DNA from: F23-B02 sp963613665 | GTDB taxonomy: Bacteria > Bacillota > Clostridia > Oscillospirales > Oscillospiraceae | Assembly (NCBI GenBank): GCA_963613665.1 | Contig: CAVEAL010000003.1 | Coordinates: 1-64,000 of the forward strand | Direction of reading: 5' to 3' | Length of the DNA stretch: 64,000 nt | Shown here: piece after piece, positions 22,548-31,615 of the stretch | Numbering within the stretch: position 1 is the first letter of the stretch | Layout: each line of letters starts with the position of its first letter | The notes under the pieces: generated by a model | Database searches by the model: none | What the model was told of the DNA's origin: nothing | Seen by the model: the letters and a program-made list of their open reading frames with translations, nothing else | Program-made: the position numbers and the translations under genes

Positions 22548-24998
22548 ATGAAAAAAAGATCGTTGAGCCTGCTTCTGGCTCTTTTGATGGTGCTGAGCCT
22601 TATAGTGCCCGGCACGGCGGCATTTGCCGATGATGCCTCGCAGTGGCCGAGCTTCCGCGGCAGCGAAACGAATATGGCGATAAGCACGGCTAAAACGCCG
22701 GGCGACGCGCAGCATACGGCGCTCGATTGGGCAAACAAGCTCTCAGATGACTGGAGCAAGGCTCCCTCTGCGCCTATCATCGTGGGCGACAAGCTCGTCA
22801 CCATGTGCGGCGATGAGCTTACCGAGCTGGCGCTTGACAGCGGTGCAGTTGTAAAGACCGCAAAAATGAAGATGAGCACAAGCTACGGCCTCGCGGCTCC
22901 GACCTACGCCGACGGCCTTATAATTGCTCCTCTGGATAACGGCGTTGTCGAGGCCTTCGACGCGGTAACTCTCGACAGCAAGTGGGTATATACCGATAAG
23001 ATCGGCGGACAGTCTTCGTCCCCTGTCCTGTATTCCGACGGCAAGCTCTATGTCGGCTTCTGGAAGGGCGAGGCCGAGGACGCAAACTTCGTCTGCATTG
23101 ACGCTGCGACCGGCAGCCTCGATTGGAGCTATGCCGTTAAGGGCGGCTTCTACTTTGCCGGTGCGGTCGCTGTCGGCGATTACATTTTTGTCGGCACCGA
23201 CGACGGTGCGAAGGGCTCCGGGGGCAGCGGTACGCTGCTCGCCTTTAAAAAGACCTATTCCGTGAACGAAGAGGTAATACCCGTATCGAGCGCTGCGCTC
23301 GCAGGCTGCGGCGATGTGCGCAGCAGTCTTGCATACTCCGACGGCAAGGTCTACTTCACGACAAAGGGCGGCTATCTCGGCTCTGCTGCCGTTGACGGCA
23401 GTACAGGAGAGATCAGCGGCGTCAAGACCGAGTCCTTCGGCGCTCAGAGCACCTCGACACCGGTAGTTTACGGCGATTACGTTTATTTCGGCGCCGGTAA
23501 GGGCTTTTCCGATCCCGGTCTGTTCGTCATTGCGGATAAGAACAGCCTTGAGGTCAAGAACACGGTCGAGCTCAAGGGCTATGCCCAGTGCTCGATGCTC
23601 CTGTCCACTGCCTATCTTGAGACCGACGGATACCTGTATTTCTACAGCACATACAACACGACTCCCGGCGGCGTAGCGCTTATAAAGGTCAAGGCAGACG
23701 ATGTGAGCAAAACGGAGCTTATCGACATTTACGATGCCGACGGCTTTGAAAACTATTGCATTTGCAGCATTATCTGCGATAATGACGGCAATATCTATTA
23801 CAAAAACGACAGCGGTACGCTGTTCTGCCTTAAAAATGAGTACAGCGAGGATGTCCTCGTGAGCATCGCAGACAAGGGCAGCGTCGAGCTAAGCTACGCC
23901 ACAGTCACTGCGACCGACCTCAACTCCGATGGTATCATCGACATTGACGAAGTACTTTACGCTGCTCACAACGATTATTACGACGGCGGAGCCGCGAAGG
24001 GCTACGCCAGCGCAAGCAGCGAATACGGCGCGTATATCGCCAAGCTTTGGGGCGACGAGAGCGGCAACTTCGGTTACTTTGTCGATAACAAGATGGCCAT
24101 GAGCCTGAACGACAAGGTCGAGGCCGGCCAGCACGTCTATGCCTATGTAAACGCAAACGCATATCCCAATAACGACGCATACGCCTATTTTGAAAGCTCC
24201 TCGGCAGACACCGCAGCTTATGCGGCAGTGACCATTAAGCTCACCGCACAGAACGGTTATGATGAAAACTGGAACCCGAAGTTCGAGGCTTACGACAAGG
24301 CTCAGCTAAAGGCATACAGCGCCGACCTCACGACCGAGGCGGAGGGCTTCACGGCAGTTTCACTCGGAAACGGAGAGTATAAGCTCAGCTTCACGGGAGC
24401 GGGCGAGTACAATGTTGTCGCTACTGCCGATAATAATGCCATTATCCCTGCCGCGTGCAAGGTGAGTGTCAAGGAAACTCAGGGCTTTAACGATGTCAAG
24501 GAAGGCAGCTATTACTACGATGCCGCAATGTGGGGCGGTGCAAACGGTGTAGTCAACGGCTACGGCAGCGGTGAGTTCCGTCCCGACGGACTGTGCACCC
24601 GCGCACAGATCGTAAGCTTTCTGTACCGCCTTGCAGGCAGCCCTGAGGTCAGCGGCGAGTGCAGCTTCAAGGATGTTCCCGACAGCTACTATAAGAATGC
24701 CGTTATCTGGGCGGCAGAAAACGAGATAACATACGGCACGACGGCCGATACCTTCTCCCCGAATGACGTGTGCACCCGCGCACAGGCAATGACCATGCTC
24801 TACCGCTATCTCGACTCGCCCGAGTATGAAGCCGGCAGCGGCTTTGCCGATGTAGCCGACGGTGCATTCTATGCCGACGCTGTAATGTGGGCGGCGGCAA
24901 ACGGCGTAGCCAAGGGCTTTAACGACGGCGCTTTCCGTCCGTATGCAGCCTGCACACGCGCCCAGATCGTGACGTTTATCTACCGCGCCGCTGCGTGA
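22548..24998 (+). CDS. Secreted PQQ-like beta-propeller protein with three SLH domains
   Basis: 816 residues. Signal peptide at 1-27 (ends ...TAAFAD). Residues about 35-435 are a PQQ-type beta-propeller (repeats such as AFDAVTLDSKWVYTDKIGG and CIDAATGSLDWSYAVKGG). At about 455-470 there is an EF-hand-like DLNSDGIIDIDEV calcium site, followed by an about 90-residue module rich in Tyr, Ala and Asn. Three S-layer-homology domains at about 645-816 (each with the ...RPDGLCTRAQIVSFLYR-type motif) bind secondary cell-wall polymer. The protein therefore sits on the cell wall. Being first after a B12 riboswitch, it is a candidate for capture of corrinoid or of a corrinoid-carrier. No binding residues can be named. 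Confidence 0.85.
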   Translation: MKKRSLSLLLALLMVLSLIVPGTAAFADDASQWPSFRGSETNMAISTAKTPGDAQHTALDWANKLSDDWSKAPSAPIIVGDKLVTMCGDELTELALDSGAVVKTAKMKMSTSYGLAAPTYADGLIIAPLDNGVVEAFDAVTLDSKWVYTDKIGGQSSSPVLYSDGKLYVGFWKGEAEDANFVCIDAATGSLDWSYAVKGGFYFAGAVAVGDYIFVGTDDGAKGSGGSGTLLAFKKTYSVNEEVIPVSSAALAGCGDVRSSLAYSDGKVYFTTKGGYLGSAAVDGSTGEISGVKTESFGAQSTSTPVVYGDYVYFGAGKGFSDPGLFVIADKNSLEVKNTVELKGYAQCSMLLSTAYLETDGYLYFYSTYNTTPGGVALIKVKADDVSKTELIDIYDADGFENYCICSIICDNDGNIYYKNDSGTLFCLKNEYSEDVLVSIADKGSVELSYATVTATDLNSDGIIDIDEVLYAAHNDYYDGGAAKGYASASSEYGAYIAKLWGDESGNFGYFVDNKMAMSLNDKVEAGQHVYAYVNANAYPNNDAYAYFESSSADTAAYAAVTIKLTAQNGYDENWNPKFEAYDKAQLKAYSADLTTEAEGFTAVSLGNGEYKLSFTGAGEYNVVATADNNAIIPAACKVSVKETQGFNDVKEGSYYYDAAMWGGANGVVNGYGSGEFRPDGLCTRAQIVSFLYRLAGSPEVSGECSFKDVPDSYYKNAVIWAAENEITYGTTADTFSPNDVCTRAQAMTMLYRYLDSPEYEAGSGFADVADGAFYADAVMWAAANGVAKGFNDGAFRPYAACTRAQIVTFIYRAAA

Positions 24999-25006
24999 TA
25001 TCCTGA

Positions 25007-26050
25007 ATGAAAAAAAGATCAGCATCTCTTTTACTATGCGTTCTCATTTTGTGCAGCCTGCTTGCAGGCTGCATGAAGAACGCTCAGGCCGTAAACTTCG
25101 CCGGGGATATTGACCTCGGCGAGGACGGCATTATAAAAAAAGAGGTTTTCGAACAGCTCATAAACGAAAACGAAATAGCCTCCATATGCGGAAAAAGCGG
25201 CATGTATGCCTACAAATGGACGGTGTCAGGCGCTGATCTGACACAGGCGCGCGATCTGTGCATGGCCGTCGTGATCGGTAAAAACGATGACGGCAGCATT
25301 GCGGTTGAGCTTCAAACGGATGAAAGCTTCGGCTTTCTTCCGACGCTGTCGATAACGCTGTGTGATAAATGGACTGCGCTTTCGGCTGGCGTTTATGATG
25401 AAAACGGCAATAAGCTGTCTGGTGCCTCCGTAACGGGGAGCGAAAGCACGATCCTTGGCTTTAAGCTATCCGACGGTGTCTTTTCGTACATTATCCGTGC
25501 TGACGAGGAAACGCCCGTTCCGAGCAGCAGTGCCAAGCTATCCGACGGCAGCCGCACGGAGCAGGACAAGTACAAAACAGCCCCCGTTCCGAGCGGTAAG
25601 CCGGAGCCGGTCGAGCCGTCAGACACTCCCGTTGACGATAAAGAGCTGCTTCACTGCACCGTATCAATAGACTGCATGACTATACTCGACAATCTCTCGG
25701 AGCTCAAGCCGGAAAAGCTCGATGTTCTGCCGTCTGATGGTATTATTTTAAAAACCGTCAGTGTTGAGATATGCGAGGGCGAGTCAGTGTACGACATTTT
25801 GCAGCGCGTTTGCCGCGAATACGGAATTCATCTTGAGGCAAGCTTTACCCCTGCGTATAACAGCGCCTATGTCGAGGGAATCGGGAACCTGTATGAAAAG
25901 GACTGCGGTACGCTCTCGGGCTGGACGTATCTTGTTAACGGCTGGCAGCCCAACTACGGATGCAGCCGATATGCGCTGCATGACGGCGACAGGGTGGAAT
26001 GGCGCTATACCTGTGACCTCGGAGCGGACGTGGGAGGCGGAATTGTCTGA
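25007..26050 (+). CDS. Lipoprotein with transcobalamin-like DUF4430 domain
   Basis: 347 residues. A lipoprotein signal has LLAGC with the lipidated Cys at residue 22. A central beta-rich region and a Pro/Ser linker (about residues 165-210) lead to a C-terminal DUF4430 domain (about 215-345), marked by GESVYDILQRVCREYGIHLEASF and GWTYLVNGWQPNYGCSRYALHDGDRVEWRYT. DUF4430 is related to the C-terminal beta-domain of transcobalamin and intrinsic factor. Next to an ECF transporter and under a B12 riboswitch, it is best read as the membrane-anchored corrinoid receptor. It overlaps the ecfT-like gene by one base (TGATG). Confidence 0.85.
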   Translation: MKKRSASLLLCVLILCSLLAGCMKNAQAVNFAGDIDLGEDGIIKKEVFEQLINENEIASICGKSGMYAYKWTVSGADLTQARDLCMAVVIGKNDDGSIAVELQTDESFGFLPTLSITLCDKWTALSAGVYDENGNKLSGASVTGSESTILGFKLSDGVFSYIIRADEETPVPSSSAKLSDGSRTEQDKYKTAPVPSGKPEPVEPSDTPVDDKELLHCTVSIDCMTILDNLSELKPEKLDVLPSDGIILKTVSVEICEGESVYDILQRVCREYGIHLEASFTPAYNSAYVEGIGNLYEKDCGTLSGWTYLVNGWQPNYGCSRYALHDGDRVEWRYTCDLGADVGGGIV

Positions 26051-26940
26051 TGAAGGATGCTTTTTCCGGACTGCACCCGGCGGTGGCCTTTGCGTATTTT
26101 GCTGCCGTTCTTACGCTCACGATGCTGTATATGCATCCGATTCTTCTGATGCTGAGCCTTATTGGCTCGGCAAGCTATGTCTGCATACTCAAGGGCGCAC
26201 GGCACTTTGCGAAAACGCTTTTGTATCTTGTGCCCTTTATCATTCTGATGTCTGTTATAAACGCCCTGTTCAGCAACGGCGGAGTTACGCCGCTGTACTA
26301 TCTCTCAAACGGCAACGCGATAACAGCTGAGGCGCTCACCTACGGACTATTCGCCTCGGTGATGTTCTGCGCGGTAATGCTGTGGTTTAACTGCTTTAAT
26401 GCCGTCATGACCTCGGAAAAGCTGCTGTTTCTCTTCGGCAGGCTCAGTCCGTCGCTTTCTCTGCTGCTGTCAATGTCGCTTCGTCTTGTGCCTAAGCTCG
26501 GCCGCAAGATGCGTGGAGTTGATGCTGCCCGAAGTCAGATAGGCTGCGGCAGCTCGCAGGGCGGACTGCTTACGCGAATAAAAAACAGCATGGACGTGCT
26601 GTCCGTCACTCTGACATGGGCTCTCGAAGGCTCCGTTTCGTCGGCAAATTCCATGAAAAGCCGGGGCTACGGTGCGGCCCGAAGAACGAGTTTTTCGATA
26701 TATAAATTCGATCTGCGCGACGGCATGGCCCTTGCCGTGTTCATACTGAGTGCGGGCGTGACCGCAGCCTGCGTACTCGGCGGCGGCATTTATGCACGCT
26801 GCTATCCGTCGGTCATAATAAGCGGCTTTGACGGCGCATCCGCGCCCGGCATTGCGGCGTTTGCGCTGCTGTGCTTTGCTCCACAGCTTCTTGATGCAAA
26901 GGAGGCTCTCATATGGCGGCGTTTGAGATCCGCAATCTGA
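26050..26940 (+). CDS. EcfT-type transmembrane protein of a dedicated ECF transporter
   Basis: A 296-residue CbiQ/EcfT family protein with several hydrophobic helices. The coupling region is seen in MSLRLVPKLGRKMRGVDAARSQIG and, later, SANSMKSRGYGAARRT (the Ser-Arg-Gly form of the coupling motif). It differs clearly from the EcfT of the shared module at 6461-7258. Encoded with its own ATPase and S-component, so this is a group I (dedicated) ECF system. Confidence 0.9.
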   Translation: MKDAFSGLHPAVAFAYFAAVLTLTMLYMHPILLMLSLIGSASYVCILKGARHFAKTLLYLVPFIILMSVINALFSNGGVTPLYYLSNGNAITAEALTYGLFASVMFCAVMLWFNCFNAVMTSEKLLFLFGRLSPSLSLLLSMSLRLVPKLGRKMRGVDAARSQIGCGSSQGGLLTRIKNSMDVLSVTLTWALEGSVSSANSMKSRGYGAARRTSFSIYKFDLRDGMALAVFILSAGVTAACVLGGGIYARCYPSVIISGFDGASAPGIAAFALLCFAPQLLDAKEALIWRRLRSAI

Positions 26941-28496
26941 GCTTTACATATCCGAACGAAAACAAACCTGCTCTCGAGCATGTCACGCTCGACATACCCG
27001 AGGGGGTCATATGTCTTATCTGCGGCGCGAGCGGCAGCGGAAAGAGCACGCTCCTGCGCAGAATGAAAAGCTGTCTTGCAGACCACGGCAGGGCAGAGGG
27101 GGAGCTGCTGTTTTTCGGCAGAGCCCTGAATGACGTGCCGGAGGCAGAGCAGGCGCGGCGCATAGGCTTTGTGTTCCAGCACCCGGACGATCAGATAGTG
27201 ACCGACAAGGTCTTTCACGAACTCGCCTTCGGACCGGAAAGTCTCGCCTGGGATCAGAAAAAAATGCGCCTTGCCGTTGCCGAGATGGCAAGCTATTTCG
27301 GCTTATCCGAGCTTTTTGAGAAAAACGTCGCCGAGCTCTCCGGCGGCCAGAAGCAGCTCGTAAATCTTGCCTCGGCGGCAGTTCTGCGCCCTGATGTGCT
27401 CATTCTCGACGAGCCGACGAGCCAGCTCGACCCAATAGCTGCCGCAGATTTTTTGACAACGCTGCGCAAATTAAACGAGGACCTCGGGCTGACGGTGATA
27501 CTCACCGAGCACAGGCTTGAGGAGGCGCTCCCGATGGCCGACATGCTTGCCGTTCTGGAAGGCGGCAGGCTCATTGCCTGCGGTACACCGAAGAAAGCGG
27601 CGATGCAGATAAAAAACAGCCCGATTTTCGCTTCAATGCCCGCTGCGGTCAAGATATTTGCGGCCCTCGGCGGCGAAGGTGACGCACCGCTGACAGTTGG
27701 ACAGGGCAGGGCGTTTATCGCTTCACACGCTGCCAATGCGGCTCAGATCAGGCAAAAACAGCCCCATGAACGCGGCGGCGAAGCGCTCGAGCTTAGAAAC
27801 TGCTGGTTCAGATATGAAAAAAGCGCTCCCGATGTTCTGCGCGGGCTTGAACTGAAGCTGTACAGGGGGGAGATATGCGCCCTGCTCGGCGGCAACGGTT
27901 CGGGAAAAAGCACAAGCGTCGGAATTCTCTCCGGCAGATTAAAGCCCTATCGCGGCAAAATAGAAAGCGGCGGCATGCGTATTGCGGCGCTGCCGCAGGA
28001 TCCGCGTGAGCTGTTTGTAAAGGATACGGTGTCCGATGAGCTGCGCGAGCTGGGAGCCTGTGAGCCGGAGCTTGGGCGTATTGCGAGCTTTCTTGAGCTC
28101 GAGGACATTCTTGAGCGCCATCCGTTTGACATTTCCGGCGGCGAACAGCAGCGTCTTGCGCTCGGAAAGCTGCTGCTCACGCATCCTGATGTTCTGCTGC
28201 TCGACGAGCCGACAAAGGGTATGGACGGGCAGTTTAAGCAGCGCTTCGGCGAGCTCCTACTAAAGCTGCGTGATGAGGGCAAGTGCGTACTGCTCGTAAG
28301 CCACGATGTCGAGTTCTGCGCACGCTATGCCGACCGCTGTGCGCTGCTGTTCAGGGGCGAGATCGTGACTGAAAGCGCTCCGCATGAATTCTTCTCCGGC
28401 AATTTCTTTTACACAACGTCAGCTGCCAGACTGGCCCGCGGCATCATCCCCGGTGCAGTGCTCTGCGAAGAGGTGATTGAATGCCTGAAAAAATGA
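26913..28496 (+). CDS. Fused double ECF ATPase (EcfA-EcfA)
   Basis: 527 residues holding two ABC ATPase domains in one chain. Domain 1: Walker A GASGSGKST at about 37-45, Q-loop FVFQHPDDQIV, signature LSGGQKQ, Walker B VLILDEPTSQLDP. Domain 2: Walker A GGNGSGKST at about 325, signature ISGGEQQRLALGKLLL, Walker B VLLLDEPTKGMD. Fused EcfA pairs are common in group I ECF systems. ATG 26913 follows AAGGAGG inside the ecfT-like gene; it overlaps that gene by 28 bases and the S-component gene by 16. Confidence 0.95.
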   Translation: MAAFEIRNLSFTYPNENKPALEHVTLDIPEGVICLICGASGSGKSTLLRRMKSCLADHGRAEGELLFFGRALNDVPEAEQARRIGFVFQHPDDQIVTDKVFHELAFGPESLAWDQKKMRLAVAEMASYFGLSELFEKNVAELSGGQKQLVNLASAAVLRPDVLILDEPTSQLDPIAAADFLTTLRKLNEDLGLTVILTEHRLEEALPMADMLAVLEGGRLIACGTPKKAAMQIKNSPIFASMPAAVKIFAALGGEGDAPLTVGQGRAFIASHAANAAQIRQKQPHERGGEALELRNCWFRYEKSAPDVLRGLELKLYRGEICALLGGNGSGKSTSVGILSGRLKPYRGKIESGGMRIAALPQDPRELFVKDTVSDELRELGACEPELGRIASFLELEDILERHPFDISGGEQQRLALGKLLLTHPDVLLLDEPTKGMDGQFKQRFGELLLKLRDEGKCVLLVSHDVEFCARYADRCALLFRGEIVTESAPHEFFSGNFFYTTSAARLARGIIPGAVLCEEVIECLKK

Positions 28497-29182
28497 AAAA
28501 CAGGCGCATTGCGATCACCGCCGCGGTGATCGTTCTGTCCGCCGCAATAATAGTTGTCGAAACATATCTGTGGAATAACCGCAAATATTATCTGACCTCG
28601 CTTATTATCATACTGCTTGCCATGCTGCCCTTTTTTGCACGCTTTGAGGGCAGACGGCCGCAGGTGCGCGAGATCGTACTGCTTGCCGTGATGACGGCTT
28701 TTGCCGTCGCAGGACGCGCTGCATTTTACTGGGCGCCGCAGTTCAAGCCTGTCTGCGCGATCGTCATTCTCACCGCGGCTGCCTTCAATGCGGAGGCGGG
28801 CTTCATAACCGGAGCCGCGTCCGGCCTTGTATCAAATATGTTCTTCGGCCAGGGACCGTGGACACCGTGGCAGATGCTCGGCTTCGGCCTCGTAGGCTTT
28901 TTTGCCGGCGTTCTGTTTTACGGCAGGGAGATCAGAACAGCTCCGCTCATAGCCTACGGATTTTTCTCGGTGCTCGTCATTTATGGGGTCCTGCTCGATA
29001 CCGGCTCACTTTTAATGTACTCGCAGGATGTGAGCCTTGCGGCGCTTCTGGCCATGTGCGCGTCGGGGTTCTCGTTCAATCTCATCCATGCATCCGGCAC
29101 GGCGATATTCCTGCTGTTTCTTAAAAAACCTGTTCTTTCGAAGCTCGTGCGTATTAAAACCAAATACGGAATGATGGCTTAA
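28481..29182 (+). CDS. ECF transporter substrate-binding S-component, probable cobalamin/corrinoid type
   Basis: A 233-residue integral membrane protein with about six helices. The segment ILTAAAFNAEAGFITGAASGLVSNMFFGQGPWTPWQMLGFGLVGFFAGVLF is a typical S-component core, where a small-residue-rich helix (here with Ala/Gly repeats) packs against EcfT. In the family this region also contacts the ligand. Specificity is inferred only from context: B12 riboswitch and DUF4430 lipoprotein. An alternative start, MKNRRIAIT at 28493, is possible. It ends the operon; a terminator follows at once. Confidence 0.82.
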   Translation: MPEKMKNRRIAITAAVIVLSAAIIVVETYLWNNRKYYLTSLIIILLAMLPFFARFEGRRPQVREIVLLAVMTAFAVAGRAAFYWAPQFKPVCAIVILTAAAFNAEAGFITGAASGLVSNMFFGQGPWTPWQMLGFGLVGFFAGVLFYGREIRTAPLIAYGFFSVLVIYGVLLDTGSLLMYSQDVSLAALLAMCASGFSFNLIHASGTAIFLLFLKKPVLSKLVRIKTKYGMMA

Positions 29183-29220
29183 TGTGCAGATACTCAAGAA
29201 AAAAGTGTCTGCACATTTTT
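29181..29220 (+). terminator. Terminator of the B12-riboswitch operon
   Basis: Arms AATGTGCAGATAC and GTGTCTGCACATT, 11-base loop, then TTTTT. The 200 bases after it, up to the next promoter, show nothing recognisable. Confidence 0.9.
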
Positions 29221-29419
29221 AAAATCAAAAATGCTCACATCACCCTAAAAATGCATTTTCTCAGCAATCGATGCAAAATTGTGACCAGGAGCGAGATAAT
29301 GCATTTAAACGAATTAAATACGCGGCTCAAAATATTCTGTTTGACTAAATAGACAAAAAAACCGTGCAATTTTTGTGGATTATGGCAAGCGATTATCTTG
29401 AAATTAACAAGCATAAATG

Positions 29420-29448
29420 TTGACGTTAAAATAACATGATGCTACAAT
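29420..29448 (+). promoter_or_regulatory. Sigma-A promoter of the 2-oxoacid oxidoreductase operon
   Basis: TTGACG at 29420-29425, 17 bases, TACAAT at 29443-29448, about 50 bases before the first gene. Confidence 0.8.
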
Positions 29449-29495
29449 ATATACGTGTTTGAATGCGTTCATATAATGAACGGAGGTTACTTTTA

Positions 29496-30236
29496 ATGAA
29501 GAATGTTAAGGTTCTTATCGGCAACTACGGCAGCGGCAAGAGCGAGCTTGCGCTCAACTTTGCAATGCAGGCCGCGGCACGCGGAGACAGAACGGAGCTC
29601 ATAGACCTTGATATGGTCAACACATATTTCAGACTTACCGAGCGCGGCAAGATGGTCGAACAGAAGGAGATAAGGCTTGTGTCTCCGAACTATGCCTGCT
29701 CGGGCATCGAAACGCTCTCTCTTCCGGCGGAGGTCGCATCGGCCTTTGTCCTTGACTGGGATACGGTAGTTTTCGATGTCGGCGGCGACGATGTCGGCGC
29801 AACGGCCCTCGGCAGATACCATCAGGATTTTGTCGATCTTGAACCGGGTGCTCTCGAAGTGCTCAACGTAGTTAATATCCGCCGTCCTCTTTCCGGAACG
29901 GTGGAGAAGCTCATAAGGCTTCAGGAGGGCATGCAGGCTCATTCGAGACTTCAGATAACTGGCATGATAAACAACACAAACCTTGCGACCGAGACAAGCG
30001 TCGAGGAGCTGCGTGACGGATATGAAATGCTCAGGGAAGTCTCCGACAGGACCGGTATCCCCATTGCTTATACGACAGGCAAGAAGGATCTGCTCGAGCA
30101 GTTCCTGTCCGAAGGACACGATCCTAAGTATATCGGAAAGCCCATCCCCATAGATGTGTACATGCACCGTGACTGGGATTCGTATATCAAATACGGTCTG
30201 CACACGGTCGATCCGCAGAAAAACTTCAAGCATTAA
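29496..30236 (+). CDS. P-loop NTPase linked to 2-oxoacid:ferredoxin oxidoreductase
   Basis: 246 residues with Walker A GNYGSGKSE near the N-terminus (MKNVKVLIGNYGSG...), an acidic strand ELIDLDMVNTYFR like a deviant ParA/MinD-type nucleotide switch, and VVFDVGGDDVGATALGRY as the Walker B region. The frame opens 11 codons earlier, but ATG 29496 follows CGGAGG. It is the first gene before the four subunits of the oxidoreductase and has that operon's codon style, so an accessory role such as maturation or cofactor delivery is likely. Its function is not established. Confidence 0.75.
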   Translation: MKNVKVLIGNYGSGKSELALNFAMQAAARGDRTELIDLDMVNTYFRLTERGKMVEQKEIRLVSPNYACSGIETLSLPAEVASAFVLDWDTVVFDVGGDDVGATALGRYHQDFVDLEPGALEVLNVVNIRRPLSGTVEKLIRLQEGMQAHSRLQITGMINNTNLATETSVEELRDGYEMLREVSDRTGIPIAYTTGKKDLLEQFLSEGHDPKYIGKPIPIDVYMHRDWDSYIKYGLHTVDPQKNFKH

Positions 30237-30306
30237 TTGCGCGGCCCCGCTTTACGCGGATTAAATAAATCAGCAAATAGCAAAAATAAAGAAAAGAGGT
30301 AGCAAC

Positions 30307-30516
30307 ATGGTAAAGGTAACCATCAATGAGAACCTGTGCAAGGGCTGCGGTCTCTGTGCAAGAGCTTGCCCCAAGGGTTGCATTGAACTTTCCAAAGCAA
30401 AAATCAACGCAAAAGGCTATCACCCGGCAGAGGTTGTAAAACCTGAAGAGTGCATCGGCTGCGCATCCTGCGCACGCACATGCCCCGACGTGGTAATCCA
30501 CATCGAGAAGGATTAA
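30307..30516 (+). CDS. 2-oxoacid:ferredoxin oxidoreductase, ferredoxin (delta) subunit
   Basis: 69 residues with two CxxCxxCxxxCP 4Fe-4S motifs (CKGCGLCARACPKGC and CIGCASCARTCPDVV). It is the electron-transfer subunit of the VOR/KOR complex encoded with the next three genes. ATG follows AAGAGGT. Confidence 0.95.
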   Translation: MVKVTINENLCKGCGLCARACPKGCIELSKAKINAKGYHPAEVVKPEECIGCASCARTCPDVVIHIEKD

Positions 30517-30529
30517 GGAGGAAATTATA

Positions 30530-31615
30530 ATGGCAAAAACTCTTATGAAGGGTAGCGAAGCTATTGCAGAGGCAGCCATCAGAGCCGGCGCTCGTTATTT
30601 CTTCGGCTATCCCATCACCCCGCAGACCGAGATTCCTGAATACATGTCTGCACGTATGTTTGATCCCGACGTAAACGGCTGCTTCCTGCAGGCTGAGTCC
30701 GAAGTTGCAGCTATCAACATGATCTACGGTGCAGCCGGTACCGGCGCACGTGCCATCACCTCTTCCTCCAGCCCCGGCATCTCCCTGAAGCAGGAAGGTA
30801 TCTCCTACTGCGCAGGCGCAATGCTTCCCTGCGTTATCCTGAACGTAATGCGCGGCGGCCCCGGCCTCGGCAACATCCAGGCTTCTCAGGGCGACTACTT
30901 CCAGGCTGTCAAGGGCGGCGGCAACGGCGACTACCACCTGCTGACCTACGCACCCTCCTCCGTTCAGGAAGCTGTTGACATCATGATGTACGCATATGAC
31001 AAGGCAGAGCAGTACCGTATTCCCGTACTGTTCATCGCAGACGGCATCATCGCTCAGATGATGGAGCCTGTTGAGATGCCTGAAATGGTCGACTTTAAGA
31101 TCGATCCCGAGAAGAAGCCCTGGGCATGCACCGGCTGGAAGCCCGGCGACGATCCTGCAAAGCGCGGCGTCATCAACTCCATTTACATTGACACAGAGTC
31201 CCTGTCCGTACATAACGCAGAGCTTCAGGCAATGTACGCAGAGGTCACCAAGAACGAGCAGCAGTGGGAGTACTACAACCTCGATGGTGCTGAGTATGTC
31301 ATCACTGCATTCGGTACCGTTGCGCGTATCGCAAAGTCTGCCATTGATCAGCTCAAGGCAGAGGGCATCAACGTCGGTCTGGTACGTCCCATCACCGTAT
31401 GGCCGTTCCCGTACGATGCAGTTGCACAGGCAGTCAATGCTGAAGGCGTAAAGGCAGTTCTCGACGTAGAGCTGAACGAAGGCCAGATGCTCGAAGACGT
31501 TAAGCTTGCTGTCAACGGCGCAAAGCCCATCGATTTCTTCGGCCACTGCGGCTCCCAGATGCCCACCACCGACGAGATCGTTGCCAAGATCAAGAGCATG
31601 AAGGAGGGTAAATAA
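30530..31615 (+). CDS. 2-oxoacid:ferredoxin oxidoreductase, alpha subunit (VorB/KorA type)
   Basis: 361 residues with the pyruvate-flavodoxin-oxidoreductase fold: GYPITPQTEIPEYM near the start, AAINMIYGAAGTGARAITSSSSPGISLKQEGISY in the middle and VGLVRPITVWPFPYDAV near the end. It forms the substrate/TPP-facing half of the enzyme, which oxidatively decarboxylates a 2-oxoacid (2-oxoisovalerate or 2-oxoglutarate) to an acyl-CoA and reduces ferredoxin. The exact substrate cannot be told from sequence alone. Confidence 0.92.
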   Translation: MAKTLMKGSEAIAEAAIRAGARYFFGYPITPQTEIPEYMSARMFDPDVNGCFLQAESEVAAINMIYGAAGTGARAITSSSSPGISLKQEGISYCAGAMLPCVILNVMRGGPGLGNIQASQGDYFQAVKGGGNGDYHLLTYAPSSVQEAVDIMMYAYDKAEQYRIPVLFIADGIIAQMMEPVEMPEMVDFKIDPEKKPWACTGWKPGDDPAKRGVINSIYIDTESLSVHNAELQAMYAEVTKNEQQWEYYNLDGAEYVITAFGTVARIAKSAIDQLKAEGINVGLVRPITVWPFPYDAVAQAVNAEGVKAVLDVELNEGQMLEDVKLAVNGAKPIDFFGHCGSQMPTTDEIVAKIKSMKEGK

